This document shows positions 34,949 through 45,790 of a DNA stretch of 64,000 nt, one piece after another. Under the pieces are notes generated by a model. It did no database searches. It was given only the letters and a program-made list of their open reading frames with translations, and was not told the origin of the DNA. The stretch is taken from assembly GCF_024139115.2 (NCBI RefSeq), contig NC_085141.1, forward strand, positions 406,249,612 through 406,313,611, read 5' to 3'. How positions within the stretch are numbered: the stretch's first letter is position 1; each line of letters starts with the position of its first letter. Made by a program: the position numbers and the translations under genes. This DNA comes from Armigeres subalbatus. Lineage: Eukaryota; Arthropoda; Insecta; Diptera; Culicidae.

Positions 34949-37900
34949 ATGATCTACGATGAATTACATCCCCGCAACTTCGACGTTGTGGCGCTGCAGG
35001 AGATTTGCTGGACAGGACAGAAAATGTGGAAAAGCGGGCATCGAGCGGCTACCTTCTACCAAAACTGTGGCACCACCAACGAGCTGGGAACCGGCTTCAT
35101 AGTGCTGGGTAAGATGCGCCATCGTGTGATTGGGTGGCAGCCAATCAACGCAAGGATGTGCAAGCTGAGGATTAAAGGCCGTTTCTTCAACTATAGCATC
35201 ATCAACGTGCACTACCCACACGAAGGGAGACCCGACGCCGAGAAAGAAGCGTTCTACGCACAACTGGAGCAGACATATGATGGATGCCCACTGCGGGACG
35301 TCAAAATCGTCATCGGTGACATGAATGCACAGGTAGGAAGGCAGGACATCATCATCTGGACAGGTCATCTGACCGGATAGTCTGCACACCGTATCGAATG
35401 ACAACGGCCAACGATGCATAAACTTCGCAGCCTCCCGCGGAATGGTAGTCCGAAGCAACTTCTTTCCCCGCAAAAATATCCACAAGGCCACATGGAAATC
35501 ACCTAACCAAGAAAAGGGAAACCAAATCGACCACGTTCTAATCGACGGTAAATTCTTCTCCGACATTACGAACGTCCGCACTTACCGCAGTGCGAATATT
35601 GAATCCGACCACTACCTCGTTGCAGTATGCCTGCGCTCAAAACTCTCGACGGAGTACAACACGCGTCGACGTCGGACGCCGCGGCTTAACATTGGGCGGC
35701 TACAAGACGGTAGACTAGCCCAAGAATACGCGCAGCAGCTGGAAGTGGCACTTCCAACGAAAGAGCAGCTAGGCGCAGCGTCTCTTGAAGATGGCTGGAA
35801 AGATACTCGATCCGCCACCGGTAGCACCGCAACCGCTGCACTTGGCACGGTGCCCCCGGATCAGAGAAACGACTCGTATGACGGCGAATATGAGCAGTTA
35901 GTGGAAGAGAAGAATGCAGCATGGGCGAGACTGCTGCAACACCGCACGAGGGCGAACGAGGCACGATATAAACAGGCGCGGAACAGACAAAACTCGATTT
36001 TCTGGAGAAAAAAACCGCCAGCAGGAAGATCGAGACCGTGAAGAGACGGAGCAACTGTACCGCGCTAATAACACACGAAAGTTCTATGAGAAGTTGAACC
36101 GTTCACGTAAGGGCCACGTGCCACAGCCTGATATGTGTAAGGACATAAACGGGAACCTTCTTACGAATGAGCGTGAGGTGATCCAAAGGTGGCGGCAGCT
36201 CTACGAAGAACACCTGAATGGCGATGTGGCAGACGAAGATGGCGGTATGGTGATGGACCTGGGAGAACGCGCGCAGGACATAATTTTACCGGCTCCGGAT
36301 CTCCAGGAAATCCAGGAGGAGATTGGCCGGCTGAAGAACAACAAAGCCCCTGGGGTTGACCAACTACCAGGAGAGCTATTTAAACACGGTGGTGCGGCAA
36401 TGGCTAGAGCGCTGCACTGCGTCATTACCAAGATTTGGGAGGAAGAAGTTTTGCCGCAGGAGTGAATGGTAGGTGTCGTGTGCCCCATCTACAAAAGGGC
36501 GATAAGCTGGGTTGTAGCAACTACCGCGCAATCACATTGCTGAACGCCGCCTACAAGGTACTCTCCCAAATTTTATGCCTTCGACTAGCACCAACTGCAA
36601 GGGAGTTCGTGGGGCAGTACCAGGCGGGTTTTATGGGTGAACACCACGGACCAGGTGTTCGCCATTCGCCACTGCAGAAATGCCGCGAATACAACGTGCC
36701 CACACATCATCTATTCATCGACTTCAACTCCGCATATGATACAATCGATCGGGACCAGCTATGGCAGCTAATGAACGAACACGGTTTTCCGGATAAATTG
36801 ATACGGTTGATCAAAGGGACGATGGATCGGGTGATGTGCGTAGTTCGAGTTTCAGGGACATTTTGAGTCCCTTCGAAACGCGCAGAGGGTTACGGCAAGA
36901 TGATGGTCTCTCGTGTCTGCTGTTCAACATCGCTTTGGAAGGGTAATACGAAGAGCAGGGATTAACACGAGTGGTACAATTTTCAATAAGTCCGTCCAGC
37001 TATTTGGCTTCGCCGACGACATAGATATTTTGGCACGTAATTTTGAGAAGATGGAGGAAGCCTACATCAGACTGAAGAGGGTCTGATGCTAAGCGGATCG
37101 GACTAGTCATCAACACGTCTAAGACGAAGTACATGATAGGAAGAGGTTCAAGAGAAGACAATGTGCCCAGTAAACCACATATCTTACATCAAACAGCAAA
37201 TAAAGTCGCATTTGCGTCCATCAAAAATCTGAATCGCATTGTATATCAAACTTTGTCAGATTATTGTCAAAGGATGTTGTATTGAATGCATCGTATACGA
37301 TAATTTTTACCGTAGTGAAAATCAATCGTAATTGTGCGAATAAAATCTCGTAATGACTTATACTCCTTGCAATATCCTATAAGAGTGCGAATGAATGTCT
37401 ATTTGAATCGTAACACAATCGAAACCACTTCAGTCCAAACAACTTGTTGAAGTTTCAAGCAGTTGAAAGATATAAATTGTGTAGTTTATGTTGGACAAAA
37501 ATCCGAATCAGTACAAGATGTGCAGTATGGTGCAGTGGTAGAGTATCCGCCTGCAAATTCAAAAATCGCGTGTTCGAGACTTGGTGCTTTTAAATTTTTT
37601 TTTATTTTTTATATTTTTATGTATAATCGTAATACAGTTCTCATGATGTCGGGAAAAGTTCGTATAATAAAACTCGTATGTACCTATATCGCCTCCACTT
37701 TGGTACGTATATAGCCAATCTGTGCATTATATACGATTAAGTTGGTTCTTATATAATAACCTATATCAAAAGATATAGGTACCAAAATGTTGACTGGGTG
37801 AGCCACCCACCGCGAGTTTGCATCGGTGGTGACGAAATCGAGGTGGTAGAAGAATTTGTGCACTTGGGCTCACTGGTGACTGCCGAAAATGATACCAGCA

Positions 37901-38451
37901 GCGAAATTCGGAGACACATAGTGGCTGGAAATCGTACGTACTTTGGACTCCGCAAAAGATCGAATAGAGTTCGCCGCCGTACCGTACCAAACTGACTATC
38001 TACAAAACGCTCATTAAACTGGTAATCCTCTACGGACACGAGACCTGGACGATGCTCGTGGAGGTCCAACGCGCACTTGGAGTTTTCGAAAGTGCTGCGT
38101 ACCATCTATGGTGGGGTGCAGATGACGGACGGTACGTGGAGGAGGCGAATGAACCACGAGTTGCATCAGCTGTTGGGAGAACCATCCATCGTTCACACCG
38201 CGAAAATCGGATGACTGCGGTGGGCCGGGCACGTAGCCAGAATGTCGGACAGTAACCTGGTGGAAATGGTTCTCGACAACGATCCGACGGGCACAAGAAG
38301 GCGAGGGGCGCAGTGGGCAAGGTGGATCGATCAGGTGGAAGATGACTTGCGGATCCTCCGTAGACTGCGTGGTTGGCGTCGTGTAGCCATGGAACGAGCC
38401 GAATGGAGAAGACTCTTATATACCGCACAGGCCACTTCGGCCTTAGTCTGA
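34949..38451 (+). pseudogene. RTE polyprotein: endonuclease and reverse transcriptase, broken
   Basis: The endonuclease begins near 34905-34949. Motifs: VVALQEICWTG, VKIVIGDMNAQVGR, QIDHVLIDGKFF and SANIESDHYLVAV (catalytic DH). The linker at 35650-36150 includes EETEQLYRANNTRKFYEKLN. RT motifs: LKNNKAPGVDQLPGELFK, NYRAITLLNAAYKVLSQIL, YQAGF, LFIDFNSAYDTI, a GLRQ-DDGLSCLLFNIALEG region near 36890 (normal G replaced by D) and FADDIDILAR near 37010. After the inserted element, coding resumes at 37798 with EEFVHLGSLVTAEND. It ends with RTRRRGAQWARW and the stop at 38449-38451. The frame is lost near 35340, 36000, 36465, 36865, 37080 and 38000. Confidence 0.85.
37166..37798. mobile_element. 633-bp TIR element containing a tRNA-like segment
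   Basis: Insertion in the RTE. Ends CCCAGTAAAC and (reverse complement) CCCAGTCAAC, with TG on both sides (37164-37165 and 37799-37800). The uninterrupted order is inferred from the 54.36-kb copy. Inside, 37522-37592 has a tRNA-Gly-like A box (GGTGCAGTGGTAGAGTA) and B box (GTGTTCGAGAC), followed by a T-rich stretch. A 22-bp hairpin of the type CCTATATC-GATATAGG lies near 37761-37782. Confidence 0.65.
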
Positions 38452-38574
38452 ATAAATAAATAATAATCGGATCGTAAGACGAATCGATGAGTGAGAAAAC
38501 AGTACAAATCGGTCAACCCGTTCGTGAGTTATATTGCCTCAAAGGAAACCCATTTTTATATATAGAGAAAAAGG

Positions 38575-38637
38575 AGAAGAAGATAGAAGAAGAAGATGGA
38601 AGAAGAAGAAGAAGAAGATAGAAGAAGAGAGAAGTAA
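38575..38637 (+). repeat. (GAA)n/(GAAGAT)n microsatellite
   Basis: An impure run of GAAGAA, GAAGAT and GAGAAG words. Confidence 0.8.
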
Positions 38638-40765
38638 ACTATGCTTATCTCTATGTTGAGTTGATGAGTATGGGTATTATGATGGTTCAAAAAATCTATT
38701 TTGCTTCACAACGCTCATTTGATTCTGTATCATGTTCTGAGTGTCTTCCGAAAATTTGAGCTGATTTGGTTAAAAACTGATTTAGCACAAGCCGTTTCAA
38801 GTTAGCATGAAAATTAGTTTCATTATAATGACTATGACGCTTCCTCATTAAGCGCAGGTTAAAAGAAAACCTACATAGCTAACCATCTAACATCTTGATT
38901 AATTGGTTCAATAATTAGTAGTCAAATTTATTCTATATCGTAGTTTTCTGGAGCTAATACTCATTAGGCAACATTGCTGCTCCTGGTGCGAAATATAGCA
39001 GAGACAAATTCAGGCTTCAAATGATGCTTTTTTTTATACTTTTTATTTGTACAGACGGTTTCTAAGATTTGTATGGGCTTTAACACTCTGGCAGCCCCCA
39101 TCCCGCCCCCTAAAGCGTTATATAATTTGGAAGTGTTACTGCGAAAAAAATCATCAATCATGCTTTATAAAAAAAATGACAGCCATGAACTAAAGTTACT
39201 CTACGGGCACGATATGCTAAATTTTTTAATACATGTACTTTATGGAAGATAGTGGATTAAAGTTTATTCACATATGAACAAGTAGAAACATTCAATGTAA
39301 TCGCATCGACTGCACACCGATAATGCTGAAACGTTTTAGGTTTGCTTATAAAAATCCTTCCTCCTGACGGCCAGCTATAGGAATTAGTTCCGCCGAACCA
39401 TGATACCTTCCAATTAACAAAGAATAAAGTTGAATTAGAGCATCATGATTGGACGATCGGGACAGCCAAGCTAAATGAACAAAAAATTCCACCAATGCTA
39501 GGTTAGTGGGAAGCTGCGTTTAATGGCTCCAACTTTTCCCATGCAGTTTTACGACAGTAGCGTACGGTTGGTTGCTGGTGGGGCCGAGCGAGCTGAACCG
39601 CAGTTTACCAGCATCATCACCCGGACCGGCAACCACGGTATTATCCTTTGCTGGCTGTGCTGCGTGTAGTCTTCTTTTCCGCGCTGGACCGGGTCCACGT
39701 AAAGACAGACAGACGGTTCGTTCGTAAAATAAGGCCAGCGGCTAGTGAAAAATGAGCTTTAACCGGAATAGAGCAGCTCTGAAATTGCGGCACAGGTAAC
39801 GAGAAACGAACAGAACGTGCAGTGTTGACCTGAGGTGCATATTGACGCTCGGTTGCCGTTACGAATAGTTGGTTTTCTAGGCTTAGTTGAGTTTATTCAA
39901 AGTAACCAGACGAACCAGTTATTGCTTTTAATAATACGCTACAAAATCAAGATTTAGCAAAAGCTAAGCCCTCCAGTGTGGTCCGCCGTAGCTACGTAAT
40001 TGAAACGGATGCTGTACTCACCTAACTACCATTCAATAACAAGGAGCAAGTGGGATATGAGAAAAAGCGGAAACTAGAAGCAATGGGAACATTTTAGACT
40101 TTCGTATAATGCATATGGAGCGATAATAGATGTGGTCGCTCACTTCGGGAAGCGAAACCACAAGAAGAGAGCTCATATTATATTTTAGCTTTTTTTTTCA
40201 TTTTCACAGCGCATAACACTTAACAATTAACTTTTAATTAAAAATTGTATTCATGTAGGTGAATCGCTCAGTCCATCATAATCAGGGAGCTGTACGATGG
40301 AGGATATAATATTTCAGCTTTAGGTTTGAGAAAAGCATTTACCACATAATATATTTAGGAAACTAAAATACATATTTTTTAAAATGCATGTAAATTGATC
40401 CTGAAACATGGTTTCCTTTAGATTGTAAATGGAAACTGATGTTTCCAATGGATCTTTATTTCGAGTTCATGCAAATCATTGCATAGCTGTTCGAAATTTG
40501 AGACAATTTGCATGACGTTTTCGGGGAGAAAAAAAATGTCTAATTAAAATGTATCAGTCACAATCCGTGCATTGGCCTATGAAACTATAGAATTGATTTG
40601 AATATTCTGTGTAATGCTTTATGTATATTTTACGAATGAAAATAATTCATAGAAATTTAAAATAAAATTATATCTCCGTAATGGTTCTGCCACTCTGTCT
40701 ATCAATAAAAGCACACATTACCAACGTTATAGTTAACACTTCTACCAGCAGTATAAGTCATAATT
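38638..40765. other. No recognised gene
   Basis: Mostly AT-rich. A GC-richer patch at 39540-39830 contains GACCGG and GGTCC words and could be single-copy host DNA, but no conserved reading frame was seen. Confidence 0.45.
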
Positions 40766-40905
40766 TCTAGACCAACATTTGAAAAGGGCGTAACAGCCAA
40801 AATTTATTCCTTCTGATTCTTCTTCCACATATATAGCTATATGTAGACGAAGAATCAGAAGAAATAAATTTTGACTGTTAAACCCTTTTCAAATGTTAGT
40901 CTAGA
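40766..40905. mobile_element. 140-bp near-perfect palindrome (hairpin MITE)
   Basis: Arms of about 65 bp begin TCTAGACCAACATTTG and end AAATGTTAGTCTAGA. The tip is TATATAGCTATATG. Both arms carry GATTCTTC/GAAGAATC and AAATTTATT/AATAAATTT. Arm divergence is low, so it could be a young element or under gene-conversion. Confidence 0.75.
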
Positions 40906-42195
40906 TTTAAACCATCGTTTGAGATCATAATCTTGGAACAAGTGCGACTACGGCATCAGCTTGCACACGAAATCTAAACCAACTCGTAACATTTCCACTC
41001 GATATGCTCAAAAAGTTTCACGTGGGGTGCTTTTGAATGTCTGTGTGTGTGTTTTTTTTCTCTCACTCAAAACTCAGTTACAACTTTGTCATATGATATA
41101 GCTTTTAGCGATTTTATCACTTGTGAATGTCGACACGATTCCGAGACGTTGCGTTGCCGTTTCTGCCACTCTGTCATCGCCTTTGGTCACAAGCGGTTGG
41201 AAGCCACCGCACCAAGTGTGATCTTTCCTAGCTTTCTCTCATGAGGTGACATTTGCTTTCTTGCATTACACTTAGGAAAGCTTCGTGCAATCATGTAATG
41301 GAGGGAAAAAGCCAAGACGAACTGTGCGAGCGTAAATCACACAGGAGAACTATTAAAATGATACATTATATTTAATATCTGGTAGGAAAATATACTGCGG
41401 AAAAATGGGACGTCCATATATTTTCGCGCTTATTATTTTTGTGAGCACGGCGTGAGAATTCGTTATTCTTTGCTACAGTTTTTTCCCCGCGTTTTGCTAT
41501 TGGCCCAAACTGGGTGGAAGAACGCCTTCTGCATAGGACATATTCTTATTCCGGTTAGTAGCAAAGATAGTTTATGAAAAATTGCTGCTCCCTACCATTT
41601 CGAGAACCTGTAGCTTCGTGACGGGAACGAGAAATCGCGTACCTTCACAGCAATTAATCACAGTGGCTTCACGAGGCAATTAAATTAACCATTGAGAGGA
41701 TGCGAGATAAATAAGTGTGTGCCTCGAACTAGAGAAATTTCAGAGTCCACTAGGAAGGACGGTCACGTGCAAGCAAAATGCATGTCACAGAAAATTCCAT
41801 TGTTTGTAACTAAATTCCACAGGGAATCCGTTTACCCCTTTTCAACACATATAATTTAGCTTCAGTTCTATTTGTCCGAATCAGATGCACTTATTGTTCG
41901 TACCTTTCACCACACTTACAACATGTCAGAAAAAATATCGCACATCATTTTGGCTTTCCTTTTGAAAAATCACATTCAATCTATGCGACGGCAGATCTTC
42001 CGTTATGATACTGGAAAATGGAAAGAAATTTCAGAATTAATGGCAGTGTTCATATCATGGACTTGACATGAGAACACGAGTGTTTCACATGGGAACTTTT
42101 TGTTATCTAATTCAAGACCAGTTATTATGATTTTTTATTTTCTGTAATTTTCCTTCGGCCATCCATTTACAGATGAGTGATAACTCTCAGACCTG
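40906..42195. other. No recognised gene
   Basis: A short plus frame at 41047-41244 lies in GC-richer sequence but matches nothing I know. The rest is AT-rich. Confidence 0.45.
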
Positions 42196-43125
42196 TACAG
42201 TAGAATGGGGCAAGAGTACGCACTTAGTTTTCGATTGATCATGTGGTCCTTATGAAGCAAGCTTCTGCATATCAAATCAATGTCGATGATTCATATACTC
42301 TTCCTATATGTTACCCAGGGGAAAAATTATTGAAATTATTGAGATTCGTTTTAGTAGAACCCTTATTGCAACACAAGTGAAAAACGCACTCTTACCCCAC
42401 CGGTGGGGTAAGAGTACGCATTTTTGCAGTCATGTGCTTTAAGTATATATTAACACAAATATAAGTGAATAACATTTAATTGATGTTTAATGAACATATA
42501 TTAGGGAATGTTTAAGGATTACGTAACTGTTAAAGGGGGAGGGGGTCCTAGAAATGTGCACTTTCATACGAAAAACCATGGTTTTCATATACAAAAAACT
42601 ATAAAAAAAGAGGTAAAAATATATCAGGTTTCGCGTGACGTAAACAAAGGAACTTTCTTAAAAAAAAGTCTACCAATAACGTAAAATTTGGCTATTTCAT
42701 CACCCCTCCCCCCATTTCTTACACTTTTAATGTGAATCCCCAAAAAATTATATGGATCGTCATACATCTCGCAACCCTCCCAGCTAAGCGTTGCGTGATT
42801 TATGCATGTTTCTTTTGATTAATGAAGTTATCATTCAGATAAAATAGTGTTTTCGTACTATGATTAGGTGTACAACGCGTCCTAATACAATTTCATTATT
42901 TCGCTTCAATGCTTTGTGCGTTAAGTCCTTTCTAACACCAAATTACTTCAACTCATCCTTAAAACTTGTGATTGTCTTCGATTTCTGTCCCTTTTTCTTA
43001 GTTGCGGATCTATACGCTTTGGAAATAGTCTTATTTCGGCTAGAGATACGGGTTTGACATCAGAACTTGAAAATTTACATGCGTACTCTTACCCACCCGT
43101 TCTTGCGTACTTTTACCCCACAGTC
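42196..43125. mobile_element. 0.93-kb TIR element with GGGGTAAGAGTACGCA repeats
   Basis: The left end has ACAGTAGAATGGGGCAAGAG and the right end (reverse complement) GACTGTGGGGTAAAAGTACG. The same word recurs at the centre, where a perfect 28-bp palindrome (42388-42415, arm ACTCTTACCCCACC) lies, and again near 43080. There is no transposase frame. Confidence 0.6.
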
Positions 43126-43289
43126 CCAAAATTAATTCAAGTAATGGTTTTGACATCTTGGAAAACCAACCGGTTTGGTGTTCTGCACCATAAAGTACTC
43201 TATACAGTAGGTTATCGAAATGGTATAATGTTCACCTGATTGAACGTATTTATGACAATGGAGTACTAGTTGCGAAAACACAATTATTT

Positions 43290-45790
43290 TTAGCAAATTT
43301 TAGCAATTCCTTCGAATTTCCTCGGAAATTCCTTCGAATTCCTCAGGAAATTCCTTCGAATTTTCGAAATTCCTTCAATTTCAGGAAATTCCTTCGAATT
43401 TTCTCGAAATTCCTTCGAATTTCCTCGGGAAATTTCCCAGAATTTCCTCAGGAAATTCCCCCGAATTTTCTCGGGAAATTCCCCCGAATTTTCTCGGGAA
43501 GTTCCCCCGAATTTCCTCGGGAAATTCCTTCGAATTTCCTCGAAATTGCTTCCAATTTCCACGGAAATTCCTTCGAATTCTTCGGAAAATTCCTTCGAAA
43601 TTCTCGGAAAATTCCTTCGAATTTCCTCGTGAAATTCCTTCAATTTCCTCGAAATTCCTTCAAATTTCCTCGAAATTCCTTCAATCCCGTGGAAATTCTA
43701 AGGAATTTTCCGTGTAAATTCGAAGGAATTTCCGTGGAAATTCGAAAGATTTTCCGTGGAAATTCGAAGGAATTTCCCGTGAAAATTCGAAGGAATTTCC
43801 GTGGAAATTTAAGGAATTTCCGTGGAAATTCGAAGGAATTTCCGTGAAATTGAAGTAATTTCCGTGGAAATTGAAGGAATTTCCGTGGAAAATCGAAGGA
43901 ATTTCCGTTGAAATTCGAAGGAATTTCCCGTGGAAATTTGAGAGAATTTTCCGTGGAAATTTGAGAGAATTTCCCGTGGAAATTTGAGGAAATTTCCCGT
44001 GGAAATTCGAGAGAATTTCCGTGGAAATTTGAAGGAATTTCCGTGGAATTCGAAGGAATTTCCGTGGAAATTCGAAGAAATTCCGTGGAAATTCGTAGGA
44101 ATTTCCGTGGAATTCGAAGGATTTTCCATGGAATTTCAAAAGAATTTTTCGTGGAAATTCGAAAAAATTTCCCAAGAAAATTCGAAGAAACTTCCCTTGG
44201 AAATTCGAAGGAATTTCCCTTGGAAATTCGAAAGAATTTCCCGTGGAATTCGAAGGAATTTCCCGTGGAAATTCGAAGGAATTTCCCGTGGAAATTCGAA
44301 GGAATTTCCCGTGGAAATTCGAAGGAATTTCCCGTGGAAATTCGAAGGAATTTCCCGTGGAAATTCGAAGGAATTTCCCGTGGAAATTCGAAGGAAATTC
44401 GAAGGAATTTCCCGTGGAAATTCGAAGGAATTTCCCGTGGAAATTCGAAGGAATTTCCCGTGGAAATTCGAAGGAATTTCCCGTGGAAATTCGAAGGAAT
44501 TTCCCGTGGAAATTCGAAGGAATTTCCCGTGGAAATTCGAAGGAATTTCGCGTAGAAATTCGAAGGAATTTCCTGAGGAATTCGAAGGAATTTCGAGGAA
44601 ATTCGAAGGAATTTCGAGGAAATTCGAAGAATTTCCTGAGGAATTCGAAGGAATTTCGAGGAATTCGAAGGAATTTCGAGGAAATTCGAAGGAATTTCGA
44701 GGAAATTCGAAGGAATTTCGAGAAATTCGAAGGAATTTCGAGAAATTCGAAGGAATTTCCCGAGGAAATTCGAAGGAATTTCGAGGAAATTCGAAGGAAT
44801 TTCGAGGAAATTCGAAGGAATTTCCTGAGGAAATTCGAAGGAATTTCCGAGGAATTCGAAGGAGTTCCGAGGAAATTCGAGGGAATTTCCCGAGGAAATT
44901 CGAGGGAATTTCCCGAGGGAATTCGAGGGAATTTCCCGAGGAAATTCGAGGGAATTTCCCGAGGAAATTCGAGGGAATTTCCCGAGGAAATTCGAGGGAA
45001 TTTCCCGAGGAAATTCGAAGAATTTCCGAGGAATTCGAAGGAATTTCGAGGAATTCGAAGGAATTTCCGAGGAAATTCGAAGGAATTTCGAGGAAATTCG
45101 AAGGAATTTCCTGAGGAAATTCGAAGGAATTTCGAGAAATTCGAGGGAATTTCCCGAGGAAATTCGAAGGAATTTCCCGAGGAAATTCGAAGGAATTTCC
45201 CGAGGAATTTCGAGAATTCGAAGGAATTTCGAGGAAATTCGAAGGAATTTCGAGGAAATTCGAAGGAATATCGAGGAAATTCGAAGGAATTTCCGTGGAA
45301 ATTCGAAGGAATTTCCGTGGAAATTGAAGGAAAAAAATTCGAAGTGGAAATTCGAATTCGAAGGAGTTTCCGTGGAAATTTGAAGGAATTTCCGTGGAAA
45401 TTTGAAGGAATTTCCGTGGAAATTCGAAGGAATTTCCGTGGAAATTCGAAGGAATTTCCGTGGAAATTCGAAGGAATTTCCGTGGAAATTCGAAGGAATT
45501 TCCGTGGAAATTCGAAGGAATGTCCTGTGGAAATTCGAAGGAATTTCCGTGGAAATTCGAAGGAATTTCCGTGGAAATTCGAAGGAATTTCCGTGGAAAT
45601 TCGAAGGAATTTCCGTGGAAATTCGAAGGAATTTCCGTGGAGATTCGAAGGAATTTCCCGTGAAAATTTGAAGGAATTTCCCGTGGAAATTCGAAGGAAT
45701 TTCCCGTGGAAATTCGAAGGAATTTCCCGTGGAAATTCGAAGGATCAATCGAAGGAAATCCTTGGAAATTCGAAGGAATTTCTTCTTGGA
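43290..45790. repeat. 2.5-kb tandem array of a dyad-symmetric 22-23 bp monomer
   Basis: The monomer is GGAAATTCGAAGGAATTTCC plus GT or CGT: 8-bp inverted arms around GAAG. Zones: 43290-43690 in reverse orientation; about 43690-44170 mostly 22 bp; 44230-44545 very uniform 23 bp (CCCGTGG form); about 44560-45280 with GAGG in place of GTGG; 45280-45655 22 bp; 45655-45745 23 bp again. The monomer has no TAA, TAG or TGA on either strand, so long open frames appear on both strands (up to 702 codons minus and 539 plus). They are not evidence for proteins. Confidence 0.9.

Larger units (their letters stand above)
34593..38466 (+). mobile_element. RTE-clade retrotransposon (RTE-beta copy 1), near full length
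   Basis: Plus-strand RTE with a 5' UTR (34593-34950) shared with the deleted copy at 61594. It is followed by one polyprotein region and a TAAATAAATAATAA-type tail near 38450-38466. It carries a 633-bp inserted TIR element at 37166-37798. It belongs to a subfamily different from the minus-strand alpha copies: the C-terminal box reads RMSDSN versus RMPDSN, and 5' UTR sequence is present only in this set. Coding is broken in at least six places. Confidence 0.85.

Noticed and set aside
37522..37592. Functional tRNA-Gly gene
   Set aside because: The A and B boxes are recognisable but acceptor and anticodon stems do not pair properly, and it lies in a mobile element.
39540..39830. GC-richer patch as a host promoter or exon
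   Set aside because: No conserved reading frame or recognisable promoter elements; left as unassigned.
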